Source: JBGZFC01 sp964631255
Lineage (GTDB): Bacteria; Bacteroidota; Bacteroidia; Bacteroidales; Dysgonomonadaceae
Direction: 5' to 3'
DNA: 25,008 nucleotides
Assembly (NCBI GenBank): GCA_964631255.1
Contig: CAZVWS010000029.1
Location: 1 to 25,008, forward strand
Positions within the stretch are counted from its first letter, which is position 1. Each line of letters begins with the position of its first letter. The notes under the pieces were generated by a model. That model was given only the letters and a program-made list of their open reading frames with translations, ran no database searches and was not told the DNA's origin. Shown piece by piece: positions 15,177-23,628 of this stretch. The translations under genes and the position numbers were made by a program.

Positions 15177-15238
15177 TCTGCTTTTTTGGAAGTTTTTGCA
15201 AAGTTGGAAATATCTATATGTTTAAGAGAGACTTTATA

Positions 15239-15268
15239 TTTGTGATTATATACCGGAAAAGCTATCTT
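15239..15268 (+). promoter_or_regulatory. Bacteroidetes-type promoter for the MliC-like lipoprotein gene
   Basis: TTTG (15239-15242), 18 nt, TATCTTTG (15261-15268). The start codon is 30 nt downstream. Confidence 0.65.
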
Positions 15269-15298
15269 TGTATCTCGACAACATCAATTTACCAAATA

Positions 15299-15691
15299 AT
15301 GAACAAGATTTTCCAATTTTCAGTTATTGCATTTGCTTTTGTTGCACTCATGTCCTGCAATCAAACAAAAACGTCAGACCGGCAAACCCAAACCATCGAC
15401 TCTACAACTGTTGCACAGCAAAACACGCCGCCGATGAATTATGGCGACGAGGGTGCCGTTTTTGTTGATAAAAAGGGTGCCGAAACACTACGTATATTAT
15501 CGGAAGGAGAAAAGACATTGAGTGTGAAAGACCTTACCAACGACAAGATTTACGTTTTGCAATTGGTTGAATCGGTATCCGGCATAAAATATGAAGATGC
15601 TGACGGATTTTATTTTTGGGTTACAGATGATGGGGCTGTTTTTGGACAGAAAAACAGAGAAATTTATTCTGATTTGAAACTCAAAAATTGA
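15299..15691 (+). CDS. Small lipoprotein with MliC-like C-terminal domain
   Basis: 130 residues from the ATG at 15299. A lipoprotein signal ends in ALMSC with Cys20 as the lipidated residue, followed by a Thr/Gln/Ser-rich linker (to about residue 45). A small beta domain ends with SGIKYEDADGFYFWVTDDGA, which resembles the conserved SGxxY...W/F..K/D.G..A core of MliC, the membrane-bound inhibitor of C-type lysozyme. Such proteins sit on the outer membrane and protect peptidoglycan from host lysozyme. The match is short, so the function is tentative; a generic lipoprotein is the fallback. It has its own promoter and is convergent with the radical SAM gene 15 bp away. Confidence 0.7.
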   Translation: MNKIFQFSVIAFAFVALMSCNQTKTSDRQTQTIDSTTVAQQNTPPMNYGDEGAVFVDKKGAETLRILSEGEKTLSVKDLTNDKIYVLQLVESVSGIKYEDADGFYFWVTDDGAVFGQKNREIYSDLKLKN

Positions 15692-15706
15692 CAACTTCCC
15701 GCACTT

Positions 15707-16654
15707 TTACATAGAACTTGGCGAGTAAAATTTTCCTTGCCAAGTCTCTTTTTCTTTGAAACGCTTCACAATTTTGGCTGTCAATTCGTGGTTTTTTAGT
15801 CCCCAATCGGGTGCAATTAGCAGCTCTTTGGGCGATTGAGATGCAAATCGGTCTATATAAATATCGGGACGAAGCCTTTCGGCAAATGCCACACAAAGGT
15901 CGATATATTTTTGCAAATCAAAAAGATGAAACAGTTTGGGCGATTGCTGAAATTCTGCAGCCATCGCCGTTCCGCGGATAATTTGCAGTTGGTGCAGTTT
16001 TAGGCTGACCAGCGGCAAGCGCGACAATCTGCCGGCGTGGCTCAGTATATCCTCTTCCGATTCTCCCAGCAAACCAAGAATGAGGTGCGCTCCTGTACCA
16101 ATTTTTCGCCCGGCAGTTTTGGTTATCGTTTCTACCGATTCTTCCCACGTGTGCTGCCTATTGACACGCTCCAGCGTTTGGTTGAGCGTGCTCTCCACCC
16201 CGTATTCTATCATGACAAATTTGGTTTTCGCCAATTGGGCAAAATAGTCGAGTAAATCATCGGGCATACAATCGGGACGTGTGCCAACTATCAGCCCCAC
16301 CACATCGGGATATGCCAATGCCTCCTCGTACATGGCAATCAGTTTGTGGGTGCTGTCATAGGTGTTGGTATAAGACTGGAAATAGGCTATATACTTCATT
16401 TGCGGATATTTGTGCGAGAAAAATTGAATCCCGGCTGCCAATTGCTCCGATACCGATTTGGAGGGCGCGCCATATCCCGGGCTGAAACTTCGGTTGTTGC
16501 AATAGGTGCAGCCTCCGCGCCCTTTGGTGCCATCGCGATTGGGGCACGTGAATCCGGCATTGACCGATATTTTTTGCACTTTGTATGGGAATTTTCCCGA
16601 AAGATATTTGGAAAGATCTTGGTATGGTTTTTTTTCGAACATGACATCCTCCAA
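15707..16654 (-). CDS. YhcC/TIGR01212-family radical SAM protein
   Basis: 315 residues. The cluster motif is Cys37-x11-Cys49-x2-Cys52 (TCPNRDG...GGCTYC), the long-spaced form typical of TIGR01212. Further family blocks are YFQSYTNTYDS, GLIVGTRPDCMPDDLLDYF, MIEYGVESTLNQTLERVNR, GAHLILGLLGE and LKLHQLQIIRGTAMA. Members are 4Fe-4S/SAM enzymes of unproven substrate, E. coli YhcC being the best-known name. The start may be the ATG used here or Met5; the following FEKKPYQDLSKYL is the conserved beginning. The gene is alone, convergent with the lipoprotein gene and divergent from pruA. Confidence 0.9.
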   Translation of the reverse strand: MEDVMFEKKPYQDLSKYLSGKFPYKVQKISVNAGFTCPNRDGTKGRGGCTYCNNRSFSPGYGAPSKSVSEQLAAGIQFFSHKYPQMKYIAYFQSYTNTYDSTHKLIAMYEEALAYPDVVGLIVGTRPDCMPDDLLDYFAQLAKTKFVMIEYGVESTLNQTLERVNRQHTWEESVETITKTAGRKIGTGAHLILGLLGESEEDILSHAGRLSRLPLVSLKLHQLQIIRGTAMAAEFQQSPKLFHLFDLQKYIDLCVAFAERLRPDIYIDRFASQSPKELLIAPDWGLKNHELTAKIVKRFKEKETWQGKFYSPSSM

Positions 16655-17011
16655 TTTGATATGACAGAAAAAAAGTTGCTGCTCTCTTTTTTCATTCCGA
16701 AGTGTAAAAATACGCCATTTTTTTTACCAAGAAAAGCATTTCTCCAATAAATATCAACCGATGCAAGTAATCCTTTTTTTCGCTTTACCTATTTCACGAA
16801 TGGGGCTATTTGTCAATTATTCATAAGTTACCTCCCTTTTTTTGAAAGTAATAGAAAATTTATCTGTTTTTTTTGTATATTTGCTCCACAATAAACCCAA
16901 ACAATCCGTTTTTTCATCCCGACAGATTATTCGGAATAAAAAAACCAATCAGTTGCGGGGATAAAAGGACAACTTCCATTTCAAACTAAACCAAAATAAA
17001 ATATTAATATT
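16655..17011. other. Divergent regulatory region upstream of pruA
   Basis: 357 bp, strongly A/T-rich and without a credible ORF. It contains the -7 box of pruA at 16876-16883 and presumably the minus-strand promoter of the YhcC-like gene, which I could not place. The pruA leader would be about 120 nt long; no known riboswitch fold is recognised. Confidence 0.55.
16876..16883 (+). promoter_or_regulatory. -7 box for pruA
   Basis: TATATTTG, a full match to TAnnTTTG. A convincing -33 TTTG at the usual distance is not seen, so it may need an activator. Confidence 0.45.
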
Positions 17012-18643
17012 ATGCCTAAAGGAATTTACAAATTACCCGAAGTAAAAAACGAACCGGTAAAAAGTTATGCACCGGGCTCACCCGAAAGACAAGCTTTGAA
17101 ACTAAAACTTGCCGAGTTGAGCAAAGGAGGATTGGATATACCAATGATTATTGGTGGAAAAGAGATACGTACCAACAAATTGTTTGACATACGCCCTCCG
17201 CACAACCACAAAAACCTGCTCGGACACTATCACCAAGGCGACAAAAGCCACGTGGAAATGGCAATTGACGCTGCTCTCCAAGCCAAACCGGCATGGGAAG
17301 CCATGCATTGGGAAAGTCGTGCAGCTATCTTCTTGAAAGCAGCCGAACTCATAGCCGGTCCTTATCGGTACGATTTCAATGCCGTAACCATGATGGGACA
17401 ATCAAAAAACGCGTTCCAAGCAGAAATTGATGCCGTTTGCGAGATGATTGACTTTTTCCGATACAACGTGAAAAATATGTACGACATGTATGCCATGCAA
17501 CCCAACTCATCGCCCGGCATCTGGAACAGAACAGTTTGGCGTCCGTTAGAGGGTTTTGTATTCGCGCTTACCCCGTTCAATTTCACATCCATTGCCGGCA
17601 ACCTGCCCGGAGCTCCCGCTTTGATGGGAAATACAGTGGTTTGGAAACCTTCAAAAACGGCAGTTTATTCGGCACATCTGATTATGAAAGTATTGAAAGA
17701 AGCCGGATTGCCCGATGGCGTAATTAACCTGGTATATGTTGGCGGAAAAGATGCGGCTGATGTAATTTTCAATCACCGCGAATTTGCCGGATTGCACTTC
17801 ACCGGTTCTACCGGAGTTTTCAACGGTATGTGGGAAACTATTGCAAAAAATGTATCCAAATACAAATCATATCCACGCATAGTGGGCGAAACCGGTGGCA
17901 AAGACTACGTTATTGCCGACCATACAGCCGATGCAAAACAGGTAGCTACCGCTTTGGTACGCGGTGCATTTGAATACCAAGGACAAAAATGTTCGGCAGC
18001 ATCACGTGCCTATATTCCAAAAAATATTTGGGACGATGTGAAAGCTTTTATGGAAGCAGATATGGCGAAAATAAAAACCGGCGTGGTAGAAGATTTCAGC
18101 AATTTCGTGAACGCGGTTATCGACGAAGAGTCGTTCGACAAATTGGCAAAAGCCATTGACAACGCCAAAAAATCGGCAGATGCAGAGGTTGTGATTGGTG
18201 GTAATTACGACAAATCGGAAGGATATTTCATCTATCCAACCGTGATTTTAGCGAAAAAGCCCGATTATGTAACCATGCGCGAAGAGCTTTTTGGTCCGGT
18301 ACTTACCGTTTACGTATATGACCCGAAAAAACTGGAAGAGACAATGGATATCCTCGACACAACCACCGATTATGCCCTCACGGGAGCTATTTTCTCTGCA
18401 GACCGGGCAACCATTGAGCGCATGACAACCCGATTGGCGCACACGGCAGGTAACTTCTACATCAACGACAAACCAACCGGCGCGGTAGTTGACCAACAAC
18501 CATTTGGTGGCGGTCGTGCATCGGGTACAAACGACAAAGCGGGTTCTATCTTCAACTTGCTACGTTGGGTTTCACCACAAACCATCAAAGAAACCTTTGT
18601 GCCTGCCACAGATTATATGTATCCTAACTTTTTAGAAGATTAA
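17012..18643 (+). CDS. pruA: 1-pyrroline-5-carboxylate (L-glutamate gamma-semialdehyde) dehydrogenase
   Basis: 543 residues, ATG start, full length for the single-domain TIGR01236 type found in Bacteroidetes and eukaryotic mitochondria. It oxidises glutamate gamma-semialdehyde to glutamate with NAD+, the second step of proline breakdown. The aldehyde dehydrogenase fold is seen in FVFALTPFNFTSIAGNLPGA (NAD site), GLHFTGSTGVF, the general base Glu293 in GETGGKDYVI and the nucleophile Cys327 in YQGQKCSAASRAY. EELFGPVLTVYVY and the family C-terminal NLLRWVSPQTIKETF complete it. No proline dehydrogenase gene is next to it; it appears to be transcribed alone or with sufE downstream. Confidence 0.95.
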   Translation: MPKGIYKLPEVKNEPVKSYAPGSPERQALKLKLAELSKGGLDIPMIIGGKEIRTNKLFDIRPPHNHKNLLGHYHQGDKSHVEMAIDAALQAKPAWEAMHWESRAAIFLKAAELIAGPYRYDFNAVTMMGQSKNAFQAEIDAVCEMIDFFRYNVKNMYDMYAMQPNSSPGIWNRTVWRPLEGFVFALTPFNFTSIAGNLPGAPALMGNTVVWKPSKTAVYSAHLIMKVLKEAGLPDGVINLVYVGGKDAADVIFNHREFAGLHFTGSTGVFNGMWETIAKNVSKYKSYPRIVGETGGKDYVIADHTADAKQVATALVRGAFEYQGQKCSAASRAYIPKNIWDDVKAFMEADMAKIKTGVVEDFSNFVNAVIDEESFDKLAKAIDNAKKSADAEVVIGGNYDKSEGYFIYPTVILAKKPDYVTMREELFGPVLTVYVYDPKKLEETMDILDTTTDYALTGAIFSADRATIERMTTRLAHTAGNFYINDKPTGAVVDQQPFGGGRASGTNDKAGSIFNLLRWVSPQTIKETFVPATDYMYPNFLED

Positions 18644-18668
18644 TAAAAAGTAGAACAGGACTTTACAG

Positions 18669-18717
18669 AGCAAAGTTCCGACAAAGAAAAAGTAGTTTTT
18701 TTGTTCGGAACTTTGCT
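18669..18717 (+). terminator. Long hairpin between pruA and sufE
   Basis: Arms 18669-18681 (AGCAAAGTTCCGA) and 18705-18717 (TCGGAACTTTGCT) are perfectly complementary over 13 bp, extended by ACAA/TTGT after a bulge. A T7 run sits in the loop, not after the stem, so this is an imperfect terminator; partial read-through to sufE or mRNA end protection is possible. Confidence 0.6.
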
Positions 18718-18751
18718 ATTATCTCCGTTTCGTTCTGCAAACAAATCAGAT

Positions 18752-19177
18752 ATGAAAACAACCGACGAAACTCAACAAGAAATAATCGACGAATTTAGCT
18801 CATTCGACGATTGGATGGATAAATATGCCCTCATCATTGAGCAAGGCAATCAGTTAGAGAGTTTGGATGAGAAATATAAAATCCCCGAAAATATTATACA
18901 GGGCTGCCAAAGCCGAGTTTGGTTACAAACCGACTACCGCGACGGACGGCTTTATTTTGGAGCCGAAAGCGATGCCATTATTGTGAAAGGCTTGTTGGCT
19001 TTGGTTTTGCGTGTTTTTAACGGCAGAACACCGGATGAAATATTGGCAACCGATTTGCGGTTTCTGAAAGAGATTGGACTTACGGAACATCTCTCGCCAA
19101 CCCGTGCCAATGGTTTACTTGCCGTGATAAAACAGATTAGATTTTACGCGATGGCTTTCAAAGCCAAAGAAAACTAA
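18752..19177 (+). CDS. sufE: SufE-like cysteine desulfuration protein
   Basis: 141 residues from the ATG at 18752. SufE accepts persulfide sulfur from the cysteine desulfurase SufS and passes it to the SufBCD scaffold in Fe-S cluster assembly in the cytosol. The acceptor is Cys52 in NIIQGCQSRVWL. Other family marks are SSFDDWMDKYALIIEQG at the start, FGAESDAIIVKGLLALVLRV in the core and LTEHLSPTRANGLLAVIKQI near the end. No other suf genes are in view, which is common for stand-alone sufE in Bacteroidetes. It is downstream of pruA behind a hairpin. Confidence 0.94.
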   Translation: MKTTDETQQEIIDEFSSFDDWMDKYALIIEQGNQLESLDEKYKIPENIIQGCQSRVWLQTDYRDGRLYFGAESDAIIVKGLLALVLRVFNGRTPDEILATDLRFLKEIGLTEHLSPTRANGLLAVIKQIRFYAMAFKAKEN

Positions 19178-19222
19178 TAAAAAAGTGATGGATAATTGTT
19201 GCCTGCAAAAGATTTGACCGTT

Positions 19223-19996
19223 TCACTTGTTTTCGGTCAAACCCGCGTCGATATTTTTTATTTTCTTGAACAAATCAGAGGCAAAAACAAATTCGTTTAG
19301 TGCCTCATTTTTTGTGTCCATAATTTCGGATTTATTTCCTTCCCAGGCCTTTACTCCTTCGTTGAGGAAAATGATATTGTCGCCAATGTTCATTACCGAG
19401 TTCATATCGTGCGATACAACTATGGCAGTTATGCCAAAATCTTTGGTAATATCTAAGATGAGTTCGTCGATGAGTTGTGCTGTTTTGGGGTCGAGACCGG
19501 AGTTGGGTTCATCGCAAAACAGGTAACGCGGATTCATGGCAATGGCACGAGCAATGGCAACACGTTTCATCATTCCACCGCTTATTTCCGACGGGTACAA
19601 ATCTGTGGCATGCGAGAGATTTACCCGTTCCAAACAAAACTCGGCACGTTTGCGGCGTTCTCTTTTGTTTTTGCGAGAAAACATATCGATGGGAAACATT
19701 ACGTTTTCGAGAACTGTTTTCGAGTCGAAAAGGGCGGCACCTTGAAAAAGCATCCCCATATCGCGACGCAATAGTTTGAGTTCTTTCTTTTTTAAATCTA
19801 CAATATCTTTGCCATCGTAACGAATAATACCCGAAGTAGGCTTTATCAGTCCGATCAAACATTTGAGAAACACAGTCTTACCCGAACCACTTCGCCCAAT
19901 AATCATATTCACAGCACCTTTTTTAAGTGTGGTAGATATGTTATTGAGAACCACTCGTCCTTCAAATTCCTTGACCAAATTTTCTACTTCTATCAT
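19223..19996 (-). CDS. mlaF: MlaF-like ABC transporter ATP-binding protein
   Basis: 257 residues. Walker A GRSGSGKT (34-41), Q-loop in MLFQGAALFDS, signature SGGMMKR, Walker B YLFCDEPNSGLD and H-loop VVSHDM are all intact. The NSGLDP and MFQGAALFDS wording is typical of MlaF/Ttg2A, the ATPase of the inner-membrane complex that moves phospholipids between inner and outer membranes to keep outer-membrane asymmetry. It follows mlaE by 14 bp, so both form one unit. The usual third part, an MlaD (MCE) protein, is not in the window and may be encoded elsewhere. A weak hairpin (19213-19220 with 19234-19241) spans the stop codon. Confidence 0.9.
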   Translation of the reverse strand: MIEVENLVKEFEGRVVLNNISTTLKKGAVNMIIGRSGSGKTVFLKCLIGLIKPTSGIIRYDGKDIVDLKKKELKLLRRDMGMLFQGAALFDSKTVLENVMFPIDMFSRKNKRERRKRAEFCLERVNLSHATDLYPSEISGGMMKRVAIARAIAMNPRYLFCDEPNSGLDPKTAQLIDELILDITKDFGITAIVVSHDMNSVMNIGDNIIFLNEGVKAWEGNKSEIMDTKNEALNEFVFASDLFKKIKNIDAGLTENK

Positions 19997-20010
19997 CTGT
20001 CGTCTCGGTA

Positions 20011-20760
20011 TTAAGCCATTACCAATTGCGTGAACATCAAGTCGGTAAGCAATATTAATATATTATTAATCACAACAGAATTGGTGCTTGCCATGCCCAC
20101 TTCGGTAGCTCCACCTTTAGCATTATACCCAAAAAAAGCCGAAACCGAAGCAATAATGAAGCCATAAATCATCGATTTGGCTATGGATGTCCAAATAAAA
20201 AACTCTTGAAAATAGAACTGAATGCCATAAATATACATCTCAACCGTGGGCGTGCCGGTTACGATACAAAGCACATATCCGCCAATGAGCGCGAGAAACA
20301 TACTGAAAACTACCAAAACAGGCATAAACACCACAAAAGCAGTTATCTTAGGCAATATCAAATAGTTGGCAGCATTCAAACCCATTATTTGCAAGGCATC
20401 TACCTGTTCCGTGATGCGCATGGTGCCGATTTCGGAAGCGATATTGGAACCCACTTTTCCCGATAAAATAAGACAAAGAATAGTAGAGGAGAGCTCCAAC
20501 AAAATAATTTCTCGCGATACAAACCCGATAGTGAATCGCGGTAGAAACGGCACAGTCAGGTTTACCGCTATTTGCATCACGATAACCGCTCCAATAAAAA
20601 ACGAGATGATGATAACCAGCCAAATAGAATTAACACCCAATTTATAGATTTCTCGGTTGAATTCTTTAAAAAATTCGCGGATTCTATCGGGTGGAGCAAG
20701 CGTTTCTTTCATCAAAAGAACGTATTCGCCTATATTTTCGAGTGAGCTGATTAATCCCAT
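20011..20760 (-). CDS. mlaE: MlaE-like ABC transporter permease
   Basis: 249 residues from the ATG at 20760, preferred over a TTG 13 codons upstream because the family begins near MGLISSLENIGEYVLLMK. Five or so membrane segments are seen (about 48-70, 90-108, 145-170, 190-212, 225-245). The MlaE signature appears in VSREIILLELSSTILCLILSG, SNIASEIGTMRITEQVDALQ and GATEVGMASTNSVV. It is the inner-membrane part of the Mla lipid transporter, working with MlaF encoded just downstream. It is divergent from the YgjP-like gene, with about 108 bp between the start codons. Confidence 0.91.
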   Translation of the reverse strand: MGLISSLENIGEYVLLMKETLAPPDRIREFFKEFNREIYKLGVNSIWLVIIISFFIGAVIVMQIAVNLTVPFLPRFTIGFVSREIILLELSSTILCLILSGKVGSNIASEIGTMRITEQVDALQIMGLNAANYLILPKITAFVVFMPVLVVFSMFLALIGGYVLCIVTGTPTVEMYIYGIQFYFQEFFIWTSIAKSMIYGFIIASVSAFFGYNAKGGATEVGMASTNSVVINNILILLTDLMFTQLVMA

Positions 20761-20856
20761 AAAAGTGGCACGTTGAAAACCGGAAACAAAGATAAACAAT
20801 GTTTTGAAGTTAGAGAAACAGTTTCAATTTTAGCATTTATATTTTTACTAAAATTG

Positions 20857-20864
20857 TATATTTG
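20857..20864 (+). promoter_or_regulatory. -7 box immediately before the YgjP-like start codon
   Basis: TATATTTG followed by only four bases (CATC) before the ATG. If used, transcription would begin at or very near the start codon, giving a leaderless mRNA. The -33 element is weak. Confidence 0.45.
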
Positions 20865-20868
20865 CATC

Positions 20869-21585
20869 ATGTTTGAATATTTTGATGACGATTTGGGCGT
20901 CGTGGTTGTAAAATATCACGCGAGTGCCAAGAGATTTATTGCACGTAGGGTTGGCGAACAGATACATGTTACCGCGCCATACGGTTTTAATCCGGGCAAA
21001 ATACCGGGTATTATAGCCGATATGAAGCCGCGACTAATGCAACTGTCGTCACGCAAAAAGGAGCTAATTGACGAGCAATTTACTTTGCAAACGCATACTT
21101 TTTCGGTAAAAATTTGCCGTACAAATTTGTTTGAGGATAAAATAAAAATGTCCCTCGCCAACCAAATATTAACTATTCATATCCCTGAAACTGCCGATTT
21201 AAGTAAGGAAAGAGTACAATCGGTACTTCGTGAAATGATAAAATTGGCAATCCGACAAGAGGCAAAACGAATATTGCCGCAAAAAACAAAGTTGTTTGCC
21301 CAAAAATTTGGTCTCCAATACAAGGAGGTAAAAATAAATAGCAGCAAAGGTAGATGGGGCAGTTGTTCGCGCGAAAAGAACATCAATTTTTCGCTTTTCC
21401 TACTTCTTTTACCCGAGAAATATATCGATTACGTGGTGCTTCACGAGTTGGCACACACCAAAGAGCTAAACCACAGCGATAGGTTTTGGAATCTGCTTTC
21501 CGGTTTTTGTGGCGAAGATGCCCGACTAATTAGCAAAGAGTTGAAGAAGAATACACCCCAATCGGTGGAATTGCTCTACGATTAG
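20869..21585 (+). CDS. YgjP-like zinc metallopeptidase (DUF45, M48-related)
   Basis: 238 residues from the ATG at 20869; the frame is open upstream but the family begins about here. The zinc motif is His192-Glu193-x2-His196 in VVLHELAHTKELNHSDRFW, with His202 the likely third ligand. The preceding SSKGRWGSCSREKNINFSLF is the conserved YgjP/DUF45 block. The N-terminal part (to about 110) is a beta-rich domain, as in homologs. Substrates are unknown; the family is called a predicted metal-dependent hydrolase. Its stop codon overlaps that of the convergent YihY gene by four bases. Confidence 0.9.
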   Translation: MFEYFDDDLGVVVVKYHASAKRFIARRVGEQIHVTAPYGFNPGKIPGIIADMKPRLMQLSSRKKELIDEQFTLQTHTFSVKICRTNLFEDKIKMSLANQILTIHIPETADLSKERVQSVLREMIKLAIRQEAKRILPQKTKLFAQKFGLQYKEVKINSSKGRWGSCSREKNINFSLFLLLLPEKYIDYVVLHELAHTKELNHSDRFWNLLSGFCGEDARLISKELKKNTPQSVELLYD

Positions 21586-22958
21586 ATATCTTTCAAAAGC
21601 AAATCGTTATCGGTTTCGTACATACTCATTCGGGTGTTTATCAGGGCTCTCCAGTAAGCCGAAAAGGTACCGTTCACATCAATCAGAAAATCTTCTGACC
21701 CTTTTCGGTCTATTTTCGAGATGAGCGAATTGACGGTAATCAGATGCACATCCAGCGCAGGCTGATATGCCATATTCCGCAAATCGTTGTTAATGGGTGT
21801 GGGCAAAATTAACTGAATATCTTGCAATTCGCTAATAATATCGTTGGTTATTTTCAAAGGTATTTTGCACTTGTACGAAATTTGGCTGGCAGTGAGCGGC
21901 GAATCGCCTTCCACAAATTGTTTCACGATGGTTGACATAATCATTATCGTGAAAAAATCGCGGTATCTTCTACTGATATTCTTTGTCTCTTTTTCAAATA
22001 AAAATTTATTCAAGTTTTGTGCAGAATAAGAAAGTGCCGCACCAATGAGAACAATAAACCACGATAGTTGCAACCACATCAGTAACAACGGTATAGCGGC
22101 AAATGTACCATAAATAGCGTTGTATTTCGTTATCCACAACTGCCCGTTAACATATAACATTTGGAAAATCTGAAAGGCGGTTCCGGCAACAATACCCCCA
22201 ATCAACGCGTTGATAAATTTTACCTTTACATTGGGTATATACTTGTAAATGAGTGTGAGTACAATAATCATAAGCAAAAAAGGCAGTAGATTAAGTACCA
22301 GATTGACAAGAGGATTGATGATAAACTCAAATTGATCGAAATAGGTAGCGGACGAGCTAATCAAAAGATTCAACGAGCTTTGCAACAACATAAAAATTGG
22401 GATGAGCAAAACCAATGCAACATAATCGGTTATCCGTCGCTGAATTTTTCTACTGGTCGAAATCTGCCAAATCTTATTGAAATTGTTCTCAATATCAGTA
22501 AAAAGGATGATGACCGTGTACAAAAGCAGTGCGATACCAATTCCGGCAAAAACCCCGCCTTGCGCGTGTTGCAACGAATTGTTGATGAAGTTTATCACCA
22601 TAATGGTGGTTTTGTTGTGCCCACCCAAATACTCGAACACCTGGCTTTCTACAATCTTTTCAAAGCCAAATCCTCTGGCTATGGCAAACAGCACTGCCAA
22701 AATTGGCACGATAGACAAGATGGTTCTGTAAGTCAACGAACGGGCACTTGCCGCCAAGTCTTGTTCTTGTATATTTCTCACAGTCAGAACAATTGTCTTC
22801 AATATATTGTGAAATATATTTTTTTTGTTCGAAAAATTTTCGGTATTCAATCTCCAAATATCGTACGTCAGAAACTGAATCCAATATTTGATGCGGAGAT
22901 TTAATCTTTCGAAAATCCCTTTTTTCTCCTTTTCTGTATTCTCCTTTTTTTCTTGCAT
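21582..22958 (-). CDS. YihY/BrkB-family membrane protein
   Basis: 458 residues, ATG start. Residues to about 60 are cytosolic and charged. Six membrane helices follow between about 70 and 320 with the family blocks ARSLTYRTILSIVPILAVLF, GVFAGIGIALLLYTVIILFT, IYKYIPNVKVKFINALIGG and YGTFAAIPLLLMWLQLSWF. The C-terminal 130 residues are soluble and resemble a winged helix (LTASQISYKCKIPLKI), an extension seen in many Bacteroidetes members. The family was once called ribonuclease BN by mistake; its actual role is unknown. Confidence 0.9.
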   Translation of the reverse strand: MQEKKENTEKEKKGIFERLNLRIKYWIQFLTYDIWRLNTENFSNKKNIFHNILKTIVLTVRNIQEQDLAASARSLTYRTILSIVPILAVLFAIARGFGFEKIVESQVFEYLGGHNKTTIMVINFINNSLQHAQGGVFAGIGIALLLYTVIILFTDIENNFNKIWQISTSRKIQRRITDYVALVLLIPIFMLLQSSLNLLISSSATYFDQFEFIINPLVNLVLNLLPFLLMIIVLTLIYKYIPNVKVKFINALIGGIVAGTAFQIFQMLYVNGQLWITKYNAIYGTFAAIPLLLMWLQLSWFIVLIGAALSYSAQNLNKFLFEKETKNISRRYRDFFTIMIMSTIVKQFVEGDSPLTASQISYKCKIPLKITNDIISELQDIQLILPTPINNDLRNMAYQPALDVHLITVNSLISKIDRKGSEDFLIDVNGTFSAYWRALINTRMSMYETDNDLLLKDI

Positions 22959-23073
22959 GATGGGACAGATAATAAATTCGCCGAAAAGTTTGTATTCGGT
23001 TATTCATCTCTATTTCATCGGCTTGACACATATCTCAAACCAATTATATAAAAAACATTTGTTTTACAAAAAA

Positions 23074-23438
23074 GCAGCCGATCTATAAGCCGGGTTCTGT
23101 TTCCTAAAAATAGGATGTTTGTCATTTATCTGTGGTGTAGTGTTGCCACCAACCTGTAGCGGCCTACCCCTCGGCATCGGGCGAGCAACCCTACATCTAT
23201 CCGATATACATGGCCTTGCAACCCATAATGCGTACGGCATATCGTGTTGCCACGACACCCGGTAAGCTCTTACCTTACCTTTTCACCCTTACCTCGACGC
23301 CAAGCGCCGGGGCGGTTATTTTCTGTTACGCTAATCTGCTCTCACAAACAGCTTCCCGTTAGGAAGTATGGTGCTCTGCGTTGCCCGGACTTTCCTCCCC
23401 ATGGTAAACCATGGAGCGACAAACCGACCTGCTGCAGC
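23074..23438 (-). ncRNA. rnpB: RNase P RNA
   Basis: On the minus strand the 5' domain contains GAGGAAAGTCCGGGC (complement of 23386-23400). The 3' end contains ACAGAACCCGGCTTATAGAT (complement of about 23084-23103). These are the two halves of the universal P4 helix region. P1 forms between GCAGC near 23435 and GCTGC near 23078. Six T's follow on the minus strand at 23073-23068, serving as terminator. This is the catalytic RNA that removes 5' leaders from pre-tRNA. Ends are set from P1 and may be off by a few bases. Confidence 0.95.
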
Positions 23439-23574
23439 TACAAAAGTAATACTAAATTAGGGATTTACGTGGGAAAATGGTATTTTTTTCTATCTGAATG
23501 TAATCTGAAAGGTTGAAAATGTATCGTATCTTGTTTTCTGTCCCAAAAAAGACTATTGGGTGCTGTTGAAAAAA

Positions 23575-23604
23575 GAAAATCCGAGATTTGTGTCCCGGAT
23601 TTTC
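23575..23604 (-). terminator. Hairpin terminator of the ygiW-like gene
   Basis: Arms GAAAATCCG (23575-23583) and CGGATTTTC (23596-23604), loop 12 nt. On the minus strand it is followed by TTTTTTCAAC. The rest of 23439-23574 shows nothing recognisable beyond the presumed rnpB promoter. Confidence 0.8.
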
Positions 23605-23628
23605 AAAAACATTATTTTTGGATTTCTC

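Noticed and set aside
16346..16750. 134-codon plus-strand frame opposite the YhcC-like gene
   Set aside because: Antisense shadow of the conserved radical SAM N-terminus; Ile/Gly/Ala-rich artefact.
22332..22904. 190-codon plus-strand frame opposite the YihY gene
   Set aside because: No domain or start context; the opposite strand encodes a clear membrane protein family.
23064..23516. Short frames over rnpB
   Set aside because: The region folds as RNase P RNA with both P4 halves; the frames are accidental.
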